Below are positions 1 through 9,149 of a DNA stretch of 38,296 bases, one piece after another. Under the pieces are notes generated by a model. That model searched no databases, was not told the DNA's origin, and saw only the letters and a program-made list of their open reading frames with translations. The translations under genes and the position numbers were made by a program. The DNA comes from Betaproteobacteria bacterium. Its GTDB lineage: Bacteria; Pseudomonadota; Gammaproteobacteria; Burkholderiales; Casimicrobiaceae. The stretch lies in NCBI GenBank assembly GCA_016704895.1, contig JADIZG010000023.1, positions 1 to 38,296 of the forward strand. The letters run 5' to 3'. The first letter of the stretch is position 1, and every line of letters begins with the position of its first letter.

Positions 1-9
1 ACTTCGCCG

Positions 10-810
10 TCAGCGCCGCCCGAGCTCGCTCTCGTGCCAGTGCCCGAGCGCGAGCCGCGACAGCAGCAGCGCGACGCTGTAGAACGCGACGCCCGCGAGC
101 GTGATCAGCACCAGCGCTGCGAACAGGCGCGGGATGTTGAGCTGGATGCCGGCCATCAGGATCTGGTAGGCGAGCCCCGCGCCCTGGCCGCCCGTGCCGG
201 CGACGAACTCGGCGACGACCGCGCCGATCAGCGCGAGCCCGCTCGCGATCCGCAGCCCGCCGAAGAAGTAGGGCAGCGCGCTCGGGATGCGCAGCCGCCA
301 CAGGAGCTGGAAGCGCGTCGCGCGGTTCATCCGGAACAGGTCGATGAGGCGCGGGTCGACGCTGCGCAGCCCCAGCGTCGTGTCGGAGACGATCGGGAAG
401 ATCGCGACGACGACCGCGCACAGCACGAGCGCGGTCCGCGTGTCCTGCACCCAGATGATGATGAGCGGCGCGATCGCGACGATCGGCGTCACCTGGAGCA
501 GCACGACGTAGGGCGTGAACGCGGTCTCGATCCAGCGGCTCTGCACGAACACCAGCGAGATCGCGACGCCCAGCGCGACGGCGATCGCGAGCGCGTAGAG
601 CGCGATCGACACGGTGACGCCCAGCGACGCGACGAGGAGGCTCCAGTCGGTGACGAGCGTGGTCGCGACGACGAGCGGCGAGGGCACCAGGTAGACCGGC
701 ACGTCGTAGGCGACGGTCAGCGCCTGCCAGAGCGCGAGCATCGCGATCGCGACGATCACCGGCGCGGCGTAACGCCAGCGGTCCGCCGCCTTGCGCTCGA
801 ACCGGCTCAC
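10..810 (-). CDS. ABC transporter permease (SsuC/ThiX-type)
   Basis: This is the inner-membrane permease of an importer for a small organic solute, 266 residues long. The protein has about six hydrophobic segments. Near residues 165-195 it carries the cytoplasmic EAA-type loop of binding-protein-dependent permeases (RLRIPSALPYFFGGLRIASG), which docks onto the ATPase. I chose the GTG at 810 because it overlaps the upstream ATPase stop as GTGA, the usual sign of translational coupling; the reading frame stays open further upstream but only antisense to nothing useful inside the ATPase. The protein belongs to the nitrate/sulfonate/thiamine-precursor permease group. The substrate cannot be read from the sequence. 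It is the last gene of a three-gene operon. Confidence 0.9.
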   Translation of the reverse strand: MSRFERKAADRWRYAAPVIVAIAMLALWQALTVAYDVPVYLVPSPLVVATTLVTDWSLLVASLGVTVSIALYALAIAVALGVAISLVFVQSRWIETAFTPYVVLLQVTPIVAIAPLIIIWVQDTRTALVLCAVVVAIFPIVSDTTLGLRSVDPRLIDLFRMNRATRFQLLWRLRIPSALPYFFGGLRIASGLALIGAVVAEFVAGTGGQGAGLAYQILMAGIQLNIPRLFAALVLITLAGVAFYSVALLLSRLALGHWHESELGRR

Positions 811-1646
811 GGCTGCCCCTCGTCCGGCGACCCGTTCAACGGAACCGCGCCGCCGCACGCCTGCGCGACCAGGGCGGACAGCCGCTGCGCATGCGCCGCG
901 AAGCGCGTCGTGAGCCTGAACGCGTCGCCGCGCGGATGCGGCTCGTCGATCTCGACCTCGCCGATCAGCCGGCCGGGCCGGGGACCCATCACGACGACGC
1001 GCGTGGACAGGAACACGGCCTCGTGGATGCTGTGCGTGACGAAGACGATCGTGAGGTCGCGTTTCATCCACAGCGCCGCGAGCTCGCTGTCGAGCCGCTG
1101 CCGCGTGAACTCGTCGAGCGCGCCGAACGGCTCGTCCATCAGCATCAGGTCGGGGTGGTTGACGATCGCGCGCGCGATCGACACGCGCATCTGCATGCCG
1201 CCCGACAGCTCGCGCGGCCAGCTCCGCGCGAAGTCGGACAGGCCGACGAGCGAGATCGCGTCGGCCACGGCGCGGTCCGCGGCATCGTGCGGCGCGTGCG
1301 CGAGCGCGAGCGGCAGGCGCACGTTCGCGTCGACGCGCGACCAGGGCATCAGCGTCGGCGACTGGAACACCATCGCGAGCCGCCTGCCGGGCATGCCGGT
1401 GGCGGCGAATGGGCCGCCCCACCAGTGCAGCGATCCGGACGTCGGCGTCTCGAGGCCCGCGATCAGGTGCAGCAGCGTCGACTTGCCGCAGCCCGAGGGT
1501 CCCAGGATCGACAGGAACTCGCCGCGCCGGACCTCGAGGTCGACGGGGTCGAGCGCGCGCGTTCCGTTCGACCAGGTCTTGGTCGCGCGGTCGACGGCGA
1601 CCGCCGGCGGGTCCGCGCGGTCGCGCAGGGGCGCGGAAGCGCTCAG
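807..1646 (-). CDS. ABC transporter ATP-binding protein (SsuB/TauB-type)
   Basis: This ATPase energises the importer and would be 279 residues from the CTG at 1646. Visible motifs, in order, are Walker A GPSGCGKST (residues 49-57), Q-loop VFQSP, signature LSGGM, Walker B LMLMDEP and the switch histidine in FVTHS. The start is unusual. No in-frame ATG, GTG or TTG lies before Walker A; the first ATG (1394) would delete it. The CTG at 1646 overlaps the stop of the binding-protein gene as CTGA, matching the GTGA overlap at the other end of this gene, so I take it as the start. An undetected base error near the junction is the alternative. Confidence 0.85.
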   Translation of the reverse strand: MSASAPLRDRADPPAVAVDRATKTWSNGTRALDPVDLEVRRGEFLSILGPSGCGKSTLLHLIAGLETPTSGSLHWWGGPFAATGMPGRRLAMVFQSPTLMPWSRVDANVRLPLALAHAPHDAADRAVADAISLVGLSDFARSWPRELSGGMQMRVSIARAIVNHPDLMLMDEPFGALDEFTRQRLDSELAALWMKRDLTIVFVTHSIHEAVFLSTRVVVMGPRPGRLIGEVEIDEPHPRGDAFRLTTRFAAHAQRLSALVAQACGGAVPLNGSPDEGQP

Positions 1647-2623
1647 GGCAGGACCTTGACGCCGCGGACGACCTGCAGGTTCCAGGCTTTCGGGTAGTCG
1701 ACGTTCGGCTTCGCGAGGCGCGTGAGCTTCAGGAACTCGACGGTGGCGCGCCAGCGGGCGTCGGTCATCGTGAGCAGCCCGTCGCGCTTCGCGTCGCCGC
1801 TGTCGACGATGCCGTGCTCCCGGAGCTTGCGGTGGCCGAACGCGAGGAGCTCGTCGGACATCTGCGGGTTGTCCTTCCTGATGAGCGCGTTGCCCGGCGC
1901 GGGGTTCGCGAGGTAGCTCTTCCAGCCTTCAGCCGACGCGAGGACGAAGCGCGCGAGCGCGTCGCGGCGCTTGTCGAGCGTGTCCCGGCGCACGACGAGC
2001 GCCTCGGAGTAGGGCGGATAGCCGTAGTCGGCGAGCAGGAACACGACCGGCTTGACGCCCGCCTTCTCGATCGAGAACGGCTCGGACGTCGCGAAGCCCT
2101 GCTGCGAGAGCGACTTGTCGGCGAGGAACGGCTGCACCGAGAAGCCGTAGGGCCGCTTCTGCTCGTCGGAAAAGCCGAATTGCTGGCGCAGCCACGGCCA
2201 GTACGTCGTGTTCGCGGCCGCCGCGATCGCGATCGGCTTGCCCTTGAGCTGTTCGATCTTCGCCGTGCCCGGCTGCGCGATCAGGACGGTGGGATTCTTC
2301 TGGAACGTCGCGGCGATCGCGACGACCGGCACGCCCTGCTCGACCGCGGACAGCACCTGGAGGCCGTCGGCCATCGCGACGTCGATCTGTCCGGCGGCGA
2401 GCAGCTGCAGGCCGTTGACCTGCGGGCCGCCCATCCTGATCGTGACGTCGAGGTTGTGCTTCCTGTAGATCCCCTCGGCGAGCGCCTGGTAGAAGCCGCC
2501 GTGCTCGGCCTGCGCGAGCCAGTCGGTCGCGAACACGATGCGGTCGGGCGCCTGCGCCTGCGCGAGCGCGGCGGCGGTCGCCATCACGGCGGCGGCGAGA
2601 CGGGCGGCGAGGGTGCGGATCAT
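1643..2623 (-). CDS. ABC transporter substrate-binding protein, NMT1/THI5-like
   Basis: This is the periplasmic solute-binding protein of the importer, 326 residues. Residues 1-25 form a Sec signal peptide with an AQAQA-type cleavage site. The mature part begins RIVFATDWLAQAEHGGFYQA, typical of the NMT1/THI5-like and SsuA families that bind pyrimidine precursors, sulfonates or nitrate. The cysteine-rich motif of formylaminopyrimidine binders is absent, so the ligand is left open. I preferred the ATG at 2623 because GGAGG lies five to six bases upstream and the signal peptide starts there; an in-frame upstream extension lacks these. It is the first gene of the operon and is divergent from the alkA fusion gene. 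Confidence 0.88.
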   Translation of the reverse strand: MIRTLAARLAAAVMATAAALAQAQAPDRIVFATDWLAQAEHGGFYQALAEGIYRKHNLDVTIRMGGPQVNGLQLLAAGQIDVAMADGLQVLSAVEQGVPVVAIAATFQKNPTVLIAQPGTAKIEQLKGKPIAIAAAANTTYWPWLRQQFGFSDEQKRPYGFSVQPFLADKSLSQQGFATSEPFSIEKAGVKPVVFLLADYGYPPYSEALVVRRDTLDKRRDALARFVLASAEGWKSYLANPAPGNALIRKDNPQMSDELLAFGHRKLREHGIVDSGDAKRDGLLTMTDARWRATVEFLKLTRLAKPNVDYPKAWNLQVVRGVKVLP

Positions 2624-2776
2624 CGGGGCCTCCGGGGCGGCATGACGCGCGATTATGCGCGAAGCCGGCTCATCGCGGCATCCCTCGCCGGGCGGGCGGC
2701 CCGCCCCCAAGCGCAGCAGGGGAATCCGGACGAACACCAGGTCCGAAAACGGCGAGTCGGACCCGGGCCGCCCGGC

Positions 2777-2782
2777 TATGAT
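2777..2782 (+). promoter_or_regulatory. Candidate -10 box of the alkA-ogt operon
   Basis: TATGAT sits so that transcription would begin at about 2789-2790, directly on the chosen ATG of the alkA fusion gene. No convincing -35 box lies 17 bases upstream, which fits an activator-dependent promoter. The same bases contain a possible upstream ATG (2778). I read the sequence as promoter rather than start codon. Confidence 0.35.
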
Positions 2783-2789
2783 CGGCGCC

Positions 2790-4223
2790 ATGACCCTCGA
2801 TGCCGACGCCTGCTGGCGGGCGCTCGCCGCCCACGACGCGCGATTCGACGGCCGATTCTTCGTCGGCGTCGCGACGACCGGGATCTATTGCCGGCCGGTC
2901 TGCAACGTCCGCACGCCTCGCCGCGAGAACTGCCGCTTCTTCGCGAGCGCCGCGGCGGCCGAGGCGCGCGGATTCCGGCCGTGCCTGCGCTGCCGTCCCG
3001 AGCTCGCGCCCGGGCACGCGGCGATCGACGCGTCGTCGCGGCTCGCGCAGGGCGCGGTCGACCTGATCGAGTCCGGCGTGATGGACGACGGCGGGCTCGC
3101 CCGGCTCGCGGATCGCGTCGGCGTGTCGGACCGGCACCTCCGCCGCGTGTTCGACGCCGAATTCGGCGTCTCGCCGATCGAGTACGCGCAGACGCATCGC
3201 CTGCTGCTCGCGAAGCGCCTGCTGACGGACACGCGCCTTCCGGTCACGGACGTCGCGCTCGCGAGCGGCTTCTCGAGCGTGCGCCGGTTCAACGCGCTGT
3301 TCCGCGAGCGTTACCGGATGGCGCCTTCGCGGCTGCGCGGCGAGGCGGCGGGCGACAAGGCGGCGGACTGGCTGGCGTTCGAGCTGGCGTATCGCCCGCC
3401 TTACGATTACGACGCGATCCTCGCGTTCCTGCGCGACCGCGCGATCGACGGCATCGAGTCGGTCGGCGACGCGGCCTACGTGCGCACCGTGGCCGTGCGG
3501 CGCGGCGGCACGACGCACGCCGGACGCGTCGAGGTCCGCCACCATCCGCGCCGGCACTCGCTGCGCGTCGCGGTGTCGGCGTCGCTCGCCCGAGTCGTCC
3601 CCGCGGTCCTCGGCCGCGCGCGACACGCGTTCGACCTCGCGGCCGATCCGCGCGAGATCGGGGCCGCGCTCGGCGACCTCGCGCGTGCGCATCCCGGCCT
3701 GCGCGTGCCGGGCGCGTTCGACGGCTTCGAGCTGGCGGTGCGCGCGATCGTCGGGCAGCAGGTGTCGGTGAAGGCCGCACGCACGCTGCTCGGGCGGCTG
3801 GTCGCGGCGCACGGCGAAACGGTCGAGTTGCCGGGAACCGGGCCGGCGAAGCTCTTTCCCGCTGCCCGCGCGATCGCCGCATTGGCGCCCGCCGACATCG
3901 CGCGCATCGGCATGGTCGCCGCGCGAGCGCGGGCCGTGCATGCGCTGGCGACCGCGGTGGAGGCGGGCACGGTGAGCCTCGAGCCGGGCGGAGACGTCGA
4001 GGCGTCGATGCGCGCGCTCGTCGCGCTGCCGGGCATCGGCGACTGGACCGCGAGCTACATCGCGATGCGCGCGCTGCGCTGGCCCGACGCGTTTCCGGCC
4101 GGCGACCTCGTCGTCAAGCGCGCACTGGGCGTCACGACCGCCGCCCGCGCGGAAGCCGCGAGCGCCGCGTGGCGTCCCTGGCGCGCGTACGCGGTCATGC
4201 ATCTGTGGAAGGGAGTGTCATGA
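2790..4223 (+). CDS. alkA: Ada-type regulator fused to 3-methyladenine DNA glycosylase (AlkA)
   Basis: This is a 477-residue fusion for alkylation damage. The N-terminal Ada zinc domain has the four ligand cysteines at 34, 38, 65 and 68; Cys34 corresponds to the methylphosphotriester acceptor of E. coli Ada. An AraC-type helix-turn-helix follows at about 90-185. The rest is AlkA: an N-terminal domain, then a helix-hairpin-helix (LPGIGDWTASYIAMRAL) and the catalytic aspartate in PAGDLVVKR. By family knowledge it senses phosphotriesters, activates transcription and excises alkylated purines. I chose the ATG at 2790; there is no Shine-Dalgarno sequence, and the message may be leaderless. The stop overlaps the ogt start as ATGA. 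Confidence 0.93.
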   Translation: MTLDADACWRALAAHDARFDGRFFVGVATTGIYCRPVCNVRTPRRENCRFFASAAAAEARGFRPCLRCRPELAPGHAAIDASSRLAQGAVDLIESGVMDDGGLARLADRVGVSDRHLRRVFDAEFGVSPIEYAQTHRLLLAKRLLTDTRLPVTDVALASGFSSVRRFNALFRERYRMAPSRLRGEAAGDKAADWLAFELAYRPPYDYDAILAFLRDRAIDGIESVGDAAYVRTVAVRRGGTTHAGRVEVRHHPRRHSLRVAVSASLARVVPAVLGRARHAFDLAADPREIGAALGDLARAHPGLRVPGAFDGFELAVRAIVGQQVSVKAARTLLGRLVAAHGETVELPGTGPAKLFPAARAIAALAPADIARIGMVAARARAVHALATAVEAGTVSLEPGGDVEASMRALVALPGIGDWTASYIAMRALRWPDAFPAGDLVVKRALGVTTAARAEAASAAWRPWRAYAVMHLWKGVS

Positions 4224-4756
4224 ACGAGATCGTCAGGTGGTGCCGCATCGATACTCCGCTCGGAACCGTCCGCATCGTCGCGCGCGGCGACGCGATCGCG
4301 GGCGTCTGGTTCGACGGGCAGAAATACGACGCGGTGCCCGACGCTGCATGGCGCGAGTCGCCGGTCGACCCGTTGCTGCGCGACGCCGCACGCCAGCTGC
4401 AAGAGTACTTCGCGGGGCGGCGCGCGCGCTTCGACCTCGCGCTCGCGCCGCAGGGGACGGCATTCCAGCAGAGCGTATGGCGCGAGATCGCGAAGGTTCC
4501 GGCGGGCAGGACGGCGTCTTACGGCGACCTCGCGCGCCGGATCGGACGGCCGTCGGCGGTGCGGGCCGTCGGCGCCGCCGTCGGGCGCAACCCGCTGTCG
4601 GTCATCGTGCCCTGCCACCGGATCGTCGGATCCGACGGCTCGCTCACCGGCTACGCGGGCGGGCTCGAGCGCAAGCGCGCGCTGCTCGCGCTCGAGCGCG
4701 TCGAGGTCGACGCGGCGCATGACGCGATCGCCGCCGGGCCGGCCCATTCGGCCTGA
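4220..4756 (+). CDS. ogt: Methylated-DNA--[protein]-cysteine S-methyltransferase
   Basis: This suicide repair enzyme transfers the methyl group from O6-methylguanine to its own cysteine; it is 178 residues. The active-site motif PCHR places the acceptor at Cys132, followed by the conserved GSDGSLTGYAGGLERK segment. The upstream helix FQQSVWREIAKVPAGRTASYGDLA is the DNA-binding part. It overlaps the alkA fusion by four bases, so repair of N-alkyl and O-alkyl lesions is translationally coupled. The length is that of an Ogt/C-terminal Ada domain alone, which fits the Ada N-terminal half being carried on the AlkA fusion instead. Confidence 0.95.
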   Translation: MNEIVRWCRIDTPLGTVRIVARGDAIAGVWFDGQKYDAVPDAAWRESPVDPLLRDAARQLQEYFAGRRARFDLALAPQGTAFQQSVWREIAKVPAGRTASYGDLARRIGRPSAVRAVGAAVGRNPLSVIVPCHRIVGSDGSLTGYAGGLERKRALLALERVEVDAAHDAIAAGPAHSA

Positions 4757-4761
4757 GCGTG

Positions 4762-5649
4762 ATGCGCGCATCCGATGTCGGGCGGCTGCTCGCGCTCGCC
4801 ATGATCTGGAGCGCGTCGTTCGCGTTCATCCGCGTCCTCGCGCCGCCGCTGGGCCCCGTGTGGACCGCGACGCTGCGCGTGCTCATCGCCGGCATCGCGC
4901 TCGTCGGCTGGCTGGCGGCGACCGGCGTCGACGGAGACGTGCGGCGGCACTGGCGCGCGTACCTGCTCGTCGGCCTGGTCAACTCGGCTGCGCCCTTCCT
5001 GCTGTTTTCGTGGGCGGCGCTGACGCTGCCGGCCTCGTACCTCGTGATCCTGAACGCGGCCTCGCCGATGTTCACGGCGATCGTCGCGGCGGCCTGGCTC
5101 GGGGAGCGCCTGTCCGGCGCGAAGCTCGCCGGACTCGCTGTCGGCGCCGCGGGCGTCGCACTGGTGAGCCGCGCGGGTCCGATCGAGCCGACGGCGGCGG
5201 TGGCAGGCGCGATCGCCGCGAGCCTCGCGGCGGCGCTGTGCTACGCGCTCGCGGGCGTCTGGCTGAAGCGTCACGGCGCGGAGCTGAAGCCGAAGGCGAT
5301 TGCGGGATGGAGCCAGCTCGGCGCCGGTGCCGTGCTGCTCCCGGTCGCGGCGGCGACGCCGCTGCCGGGCCCGGTCACGGCGTCGGTCGTCGCGAACCTG
5401 CTCGCGCTCGCGCTGCTGTGCAGCGGCGTCGCCTACCTGCTCTACTACCGGCTGATCCGGGACGTCGGACCGACGCGCGCGATGACGGTCACGTTCCTGA
5501 TGCCCGCGCTCGGCATGCTGTGGGGCGTGCTGTTCCTCGGCGAGACCGTGAACGCGACGATGCTCGCCGGTGCGGCGCTCGTGGTCGGCGGGACAGCGGC
5601 GGTGCTTAGGCCGTCGCGCGCTGCGCATCGACGCGGCCTGGGCGTGTGA
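4762..5649 (+). CDS. EamA/DMT-family transporter
   Basis: This inner-membrane protein of 295 residues has about ten hydrophobic helices in two EamA repeats, roughly residues 8-140 and 150-285. It has the internal pseudo-symmetry of drug/metabolite exporters (ALAMIWSASFAFIRVLAP at the start of repeat one and a matching AAALCYALAGVWLKRH segment in repeat two). It begins five bases after the ogt stop; GTG at 4759 is an equally possible start. The link to DNA repair is only positional. The substrate is unknown; metabolite or amino-acid export is typical for the family. Confidence 0.88.
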   Translation: MRASDVGRLLALAMIWSASFAFIRVLAPPLGPVWTATLRVLIAGIALVGWLAATGVDGDVRRHWRAYLLVGLVNSAAPFLLFSWAALTLPASYLVILNAASPMFTAIVAAAWLGERLSGAKLAGLAVGAAGVALVSRAGPIEPTAAVAGAIAASLAAALCYALAGVWLKRHGAELKPKAIAGWSQLGAGAVLLPVAAATPLPGPVTASVVANLLALALLCSGVAYLLYYRLIRDVGPTRAMTVTFLMPALGMLWGVLFLGETVNATMLAGAALVVGGTAAVLRPSRAAHRRGLGV

Positions 5650-5689
5650 CGGAGGATCGGGACCCGCGGCGGGGGCGGACCATCGACGC

Positions 5690-5718
5690 TTGCCCGGCGG
5701 CGCGCGCCCGTTCATAGT
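5690..5718 (+). promoter_or_regulatory. Candidate sigma-70 promoter for the hydrolase-TPR operon
   Basis: TTGCCC (5690-5695) and CATAGT (5713-5718) are separated by exactly 17 bases. They lie 66 bases upstream of the hydrolase ATG, in a 134-base gap after the EamA gene. Confidence 0.4.
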
Positions 5719-5783
5719 TCGGGGGCGCCGCGGCCGCCTTTGGGCGGAGCGCGGGCGCGACCAAGCATCCCGCGGCGTCCCCG

Positions 5784-6705
5784 ATGTCCCTCGATCCTGG
5801 CGTTGCCGACTACCTCGCGCGCGTCGCGGCCGCAGTTCCGCCGCTCACCGAGCCGACGCCCGTCGCGCGCCGCAATCGCATGGAGCTGATCGCGCGGCGC
5901 TTCCCCGCGCCGGAGGACACGGTCGCGCGAGGTGACGCGTGGATCGCGTTGCCGGGCCGGGAGCTGGCGGTGCGGATCTACCGGCCGCGCCCGGGCACGC
6001 TGCCGGCGATCGTCTACCTGCACGGGGGCGGCTGGGTCGCCGGCAGCCTGGCGACGCACGACGGTGCGTGCGCCGCGCTTGCGCAGGACGCCGACGCGGT
6101 GGTCGCGAGCGTTCATTACCGCAGGGCGCCCGAAAGCCCGTATCCGGCGCCGAACGACGATGCGTACGCGGCGCTCGTGTGGGTCGCGGAGCACGCCGAA
6201 GCGCTGGCGGTCGATCGCGCGCGCATCGCCGTCGCGGGCGACAGCGCGGGAGCGCATCTCGCGATCGGCTGCGCGATCGAGGCGCGCGAGCGCGGCGGAC
6301 CGGCGATCGCGTTCCAGCTGCTCGTCTATCCGGTCGTGGAGCCGGCGTTCGACACCTCGAGCTATCTCGCGCACGCCTCGTCGCCGACGCTGACGCGCGA
6401 CGACGCGATCTGGTATTGGCGCCAGTACCTGCCGGAAAGCGCGGACGACGGCAGCGCGCGCCGTGCCGACGCGCGATGCGCTCGCGGGATTGCCCCGCGC
6501 CCACGTCGTCGTCGCGTCGCTCGACCCGCTGCGCGACGAGGGCGTGGCGCTCGCGGCGCGTTTCGAACGGGCAAGCGTCGCGGTGACGCTCGCCGAGGCA
6601 GCGTCGCTTCCGCACGGCTTCCTGCGCGCCGCTCCGTACGCGGCGGCGGCGCGCTCCGCACAGTCCGCACTGGGAGCAGCGGCACGCGCCGCATTGCACG
6701 GATGA
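5784..6705 (+). pseudogene. Alpha/beta hydrolase, HSL (lipase/esterase) family, frameshifted
   Basis: The intact protein would have about 306 residues. The oxyanion motif HGGGW is at 80-84 and the nucleophile elbow GDSAG at 152-156 (Ser154), marking a hormone-sensitive-lipase-type esterase. After about residue 225 the frame changes. The conserved C-terminus, with the acid in VVASLDPLRDEG and the histidine in LPHGF, is encoded one frame later, from about 6463. Removing one base in 6459-6462 restores a continuous protein. This looks like an extra C rather than decay, since both halves are otherwise fully conserved. The stop overlaps the next start as ATGA, so coupling is preserved. Confidence 0.82.
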
Positions 6706-7616
6706 CCATCGTGACCGATCCTGACCCTTCTCCGCGCAAGCCTCCGACGCCGCCGCGCGAGCCGGCGTCGGCCTACGACCCCACCGGCATCGACGACGGC
6801 AAGGGCGGCATCGCGCTCGGCACGCGCCGACCGGCCTTGCGCGCGACCGCGTGGATCGCGCTGGTCGTCGTGACGGTCGCGATCGCGGCGCTCGCGTGGC
6901 GGACGATGGAGCGCAAGGCGGTCGAACTGGCCTACGCGGAGGGCGTGAAGGCGCTCGCGGACGGCCGCCCGGACGACGCGCGGGTCGCGCTCGACCGCGC
7001 GATCGCGCAGCGGCCCGAGTGGGGCGCGGCATGGAGGCAGCGCGGCTTCGCGGCGGCGAAGCCCGCCGACGCGATCGCCGACTTCAGCAAGGCGCTCGCG
7101 CTCGACGGCAACGACGGCGACGCGTACGCGGCGCGGGCGCGCGCGTGGATGCAATCGCAGGTGCCGGCGAAGGCGATCGGCGACCTCGACCGGGCGCTGG
7201 CGATCGCGGGGGCCAGCGGCACCGACCCGGCGACGGTCGCGGCATGGCGCGCGGAACGCGCCGCCGCGCGCACCGCCGCGGGAGACTTCTCCGCCGCGCT
7301 CGACGACCTCCGGAGCGTAGCCGCGGCGCGCGGCACGCCTGACGATCACCGCAACCTGGCGTCCGCGCTGGCGTCCGGCGGCGACTGGCAGGGCGCGCGC
7401 GACGCCTACGATCGCGCGATCGCAGCGGCCCCTCAGGCGCAATGGTTCGGCGAGCGCGCGCTGGTGCAGGTCGAGCTCGGCAACGACGAGGCGGCGGGCG
7501 ACGACCTCGAGCGATGCGCGCGGGCGGATCCGACGTGCACGCAGAACTTCGGCGCGCTCGCCGGTCAGCGCGCGCGCGACCTCGGGCGTGAACCGCCGCC
7601 GGGAGCGCCCCGGTAG
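6702..7616 (+). CDS. Membrane-anchored TPR protein
   Basis: This 304-residue protein has a proline-rich cytoplasmic N-terminus (1-48), one transmembrane helix at about 49-66, and then a soluble part made of tetratricopeptide-like helical repeats from about 72 to 290 (for example AYAEGVKALADGRPDDARVAL and AIADFSKALALDGNDGDAYA). TPR arrays mediate protein-protein contacts, and the topology places this one outside the inner membrane. It is coupled to the hydrolase gene by an ATGA overlap. No partner or process can be named from sequence. Confidence 0.8.
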   Translation: MTIVTDPDPSPRKPPTPPREPASAYDPTGIDDGKGGIALGTRRPALRATAWIALVVVTVAIAALAWRTMERKAVELAYAEGVKALADGRPDDARVALDRAIAQRPEWGAAWRQRGFAAAKPADAIADFSKALALDGNDGDAYAARARAWMQSQVPAKAIGDLDRALAIAGASGTDPATVAAWRAERAAARTAAGDFSAALDDLRSVAAARGTPDDHRNLASALASGGDWQGARDAYDRAIAAAPQAQWFGERALVQVELGNDEAAGDDLERCARADPTCTQNFGALAGQRARDLGREPPPGAPR

Positions 7617-7669
7617 CGTTAACAGGCCCTGGCGCGTTGCCTCGACGGGGGCATGCCCGACCGGGCCCG

Positions 7670-7675
7670 TATAAT
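7670..7675 (+). promoter_or_regulatory. Consensus -10 box upstream of the patatin gene
   Basis: This is a perfect TATAAT in a very GC-rich gap. It is 38 bases upstream of the GTG chosen for the patatin-like lipoprotein. The bases 17 upstream do not resemble a -35 box. Confidence 0.45.
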
Positions 7676-7707
7676 TCGCGGCATTCCCGGTCCGGGTGTT
7701 CCACATC

Positions 7708-9149
7708 GTGTCTTCTCGTCGCATCGCTCCTTGGTTCCTCGCCGTCGTCGCGCTGGCGCTTGCCGGCTGCGCGACGCGGCCGATCAAAGCGCCGCTCCAG
7801 CAGGTCGACCGCAAGGCGGGCTACCGGTACGAGACCCGCGCCGACCGCTCCGAAAACGATCCGTCGACCGTCGTCGTGCTCGCGTTCTCGGGGGGCGGCA
7901 TGCGCGCGGCGGCGTTTTCGTACGGCGTGCTGGAGGAGCTTCGGCGGACCGAGGTCTCGATCCGCGGCAAGCGCACGCGCCTCATCGACGAGGTGGACCT
8001 GATCACCGGCGTGTCGGGAGGCAGCTTCACCGCGCTCGCATTCGGCCTGCACGGCGAGCGCCTGTTCGACGACTACGAGCAGCGCTTCCTGAAGCGCGAC
8101 GTGCAGGGCGAGCTCCTCGCGCGACTGCTCTCGCCGGGGAACTGGCCGGCGCTCTCGTCCGATGGCTGGGGACGCTCCGAGCTCGCCGCCGGGCTCTGGG
8201 ACGAGATCCTGTTCCACGGCAAGACCTACGCCGACCTGATGGCGGCCCCGGGTCCGATGGTCCGGACGACCGCGACCGACCTGTCGACCGGCTCGCGGCT
8301 GACGTTCTCGCAGAACGAGTTCGACCTGATCTGCTCCGACCTCGCGTCGTTCCCGATCTCGCGCGCCGCGGCGGCGTCGTCGGCCGTGCCGCTCGTGACG
8401 TCCCCGGTCACGATCAACAACTACGGCGGCACCTGCGGCTACGAGATGCCGTACTGGGCGCGCCAGTTCGAGGATCCGCAGAACCGCCTGCGGCCCGCCG
8501 GCCGCGCGGTGCAGCGGATCAAGGAGATGAAGGCGTTCCAGGACGGCGGGAACCGGCCCTACCTGCATCTCGTCGACGGCGGGCTCGCCGACAACCTGGG
8601 CGTGCGCGGCATCCTCGAGTCGCTGGAGGAGCTCGAGGCGAGCCGCGTGCTGCGCCAGAGCGTTCGCGTCTCGCGCATCGAGCGCATAATCGTGATCGTC
8701 GTCAACTCGCTGTCGGTGCCGAAGAGCGACTGGGACCGCTCGGCGAAGCCCCCGAACGACCTCCAGATCCTGCTCAAGGCGACCGGCATGCCGATCGACC
8801 GCTATTCGTACGAAGGCGTCGAGCTCCTGCGCGACATCGTCGCCCGCTGGAGCGCGATGCGCGCGCTGAACGAAGCCGGCGGGTTCGCGAACGCGAACAA
8901 CCCGGCGCTGGCGCGCGCGGTCGACGTGCCCGACATCGAGCTCTACGCGATCGACGCGAGCTTCGACGCGCACCCGTCCGCGGTGGAGCGCGATTTCCTG
9001 AACGAGATGCCGACGTCCTGGGTGCTCTCGGACGAGCAGATCGACCGCCTGCGCGCGGCGGCAGCCGAGATCCTGCGCACGTCCGGCGAATACAGGCGGA
9101 TGCTGCAGGACATCGCGGCGAAGCCCGCGGCGCGCGGCTGGATGCCGAG

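Noticed and set aside
2778..2790. ATG at 2778 as start of the alkA fusion gene
   Set aside because: It lies inside the TATGAT box and adds only four residues; neither ATG has a Shine-Dalgarno, and family similarity begins after 2790.
1409..4756. A single plus-strand frame of over 1100 codons leading into ogt
   Set aside because: It runs antisense through the binding-protein gene and out of frame through the alkA fusion; only the last 178 codons are Ogt.
5712..7814. 700-codon minus-strand frame across the hydrolase and TPR genes
   Set aside because: Low-complexity basic translation, no motifs, antisense to conserved genes.
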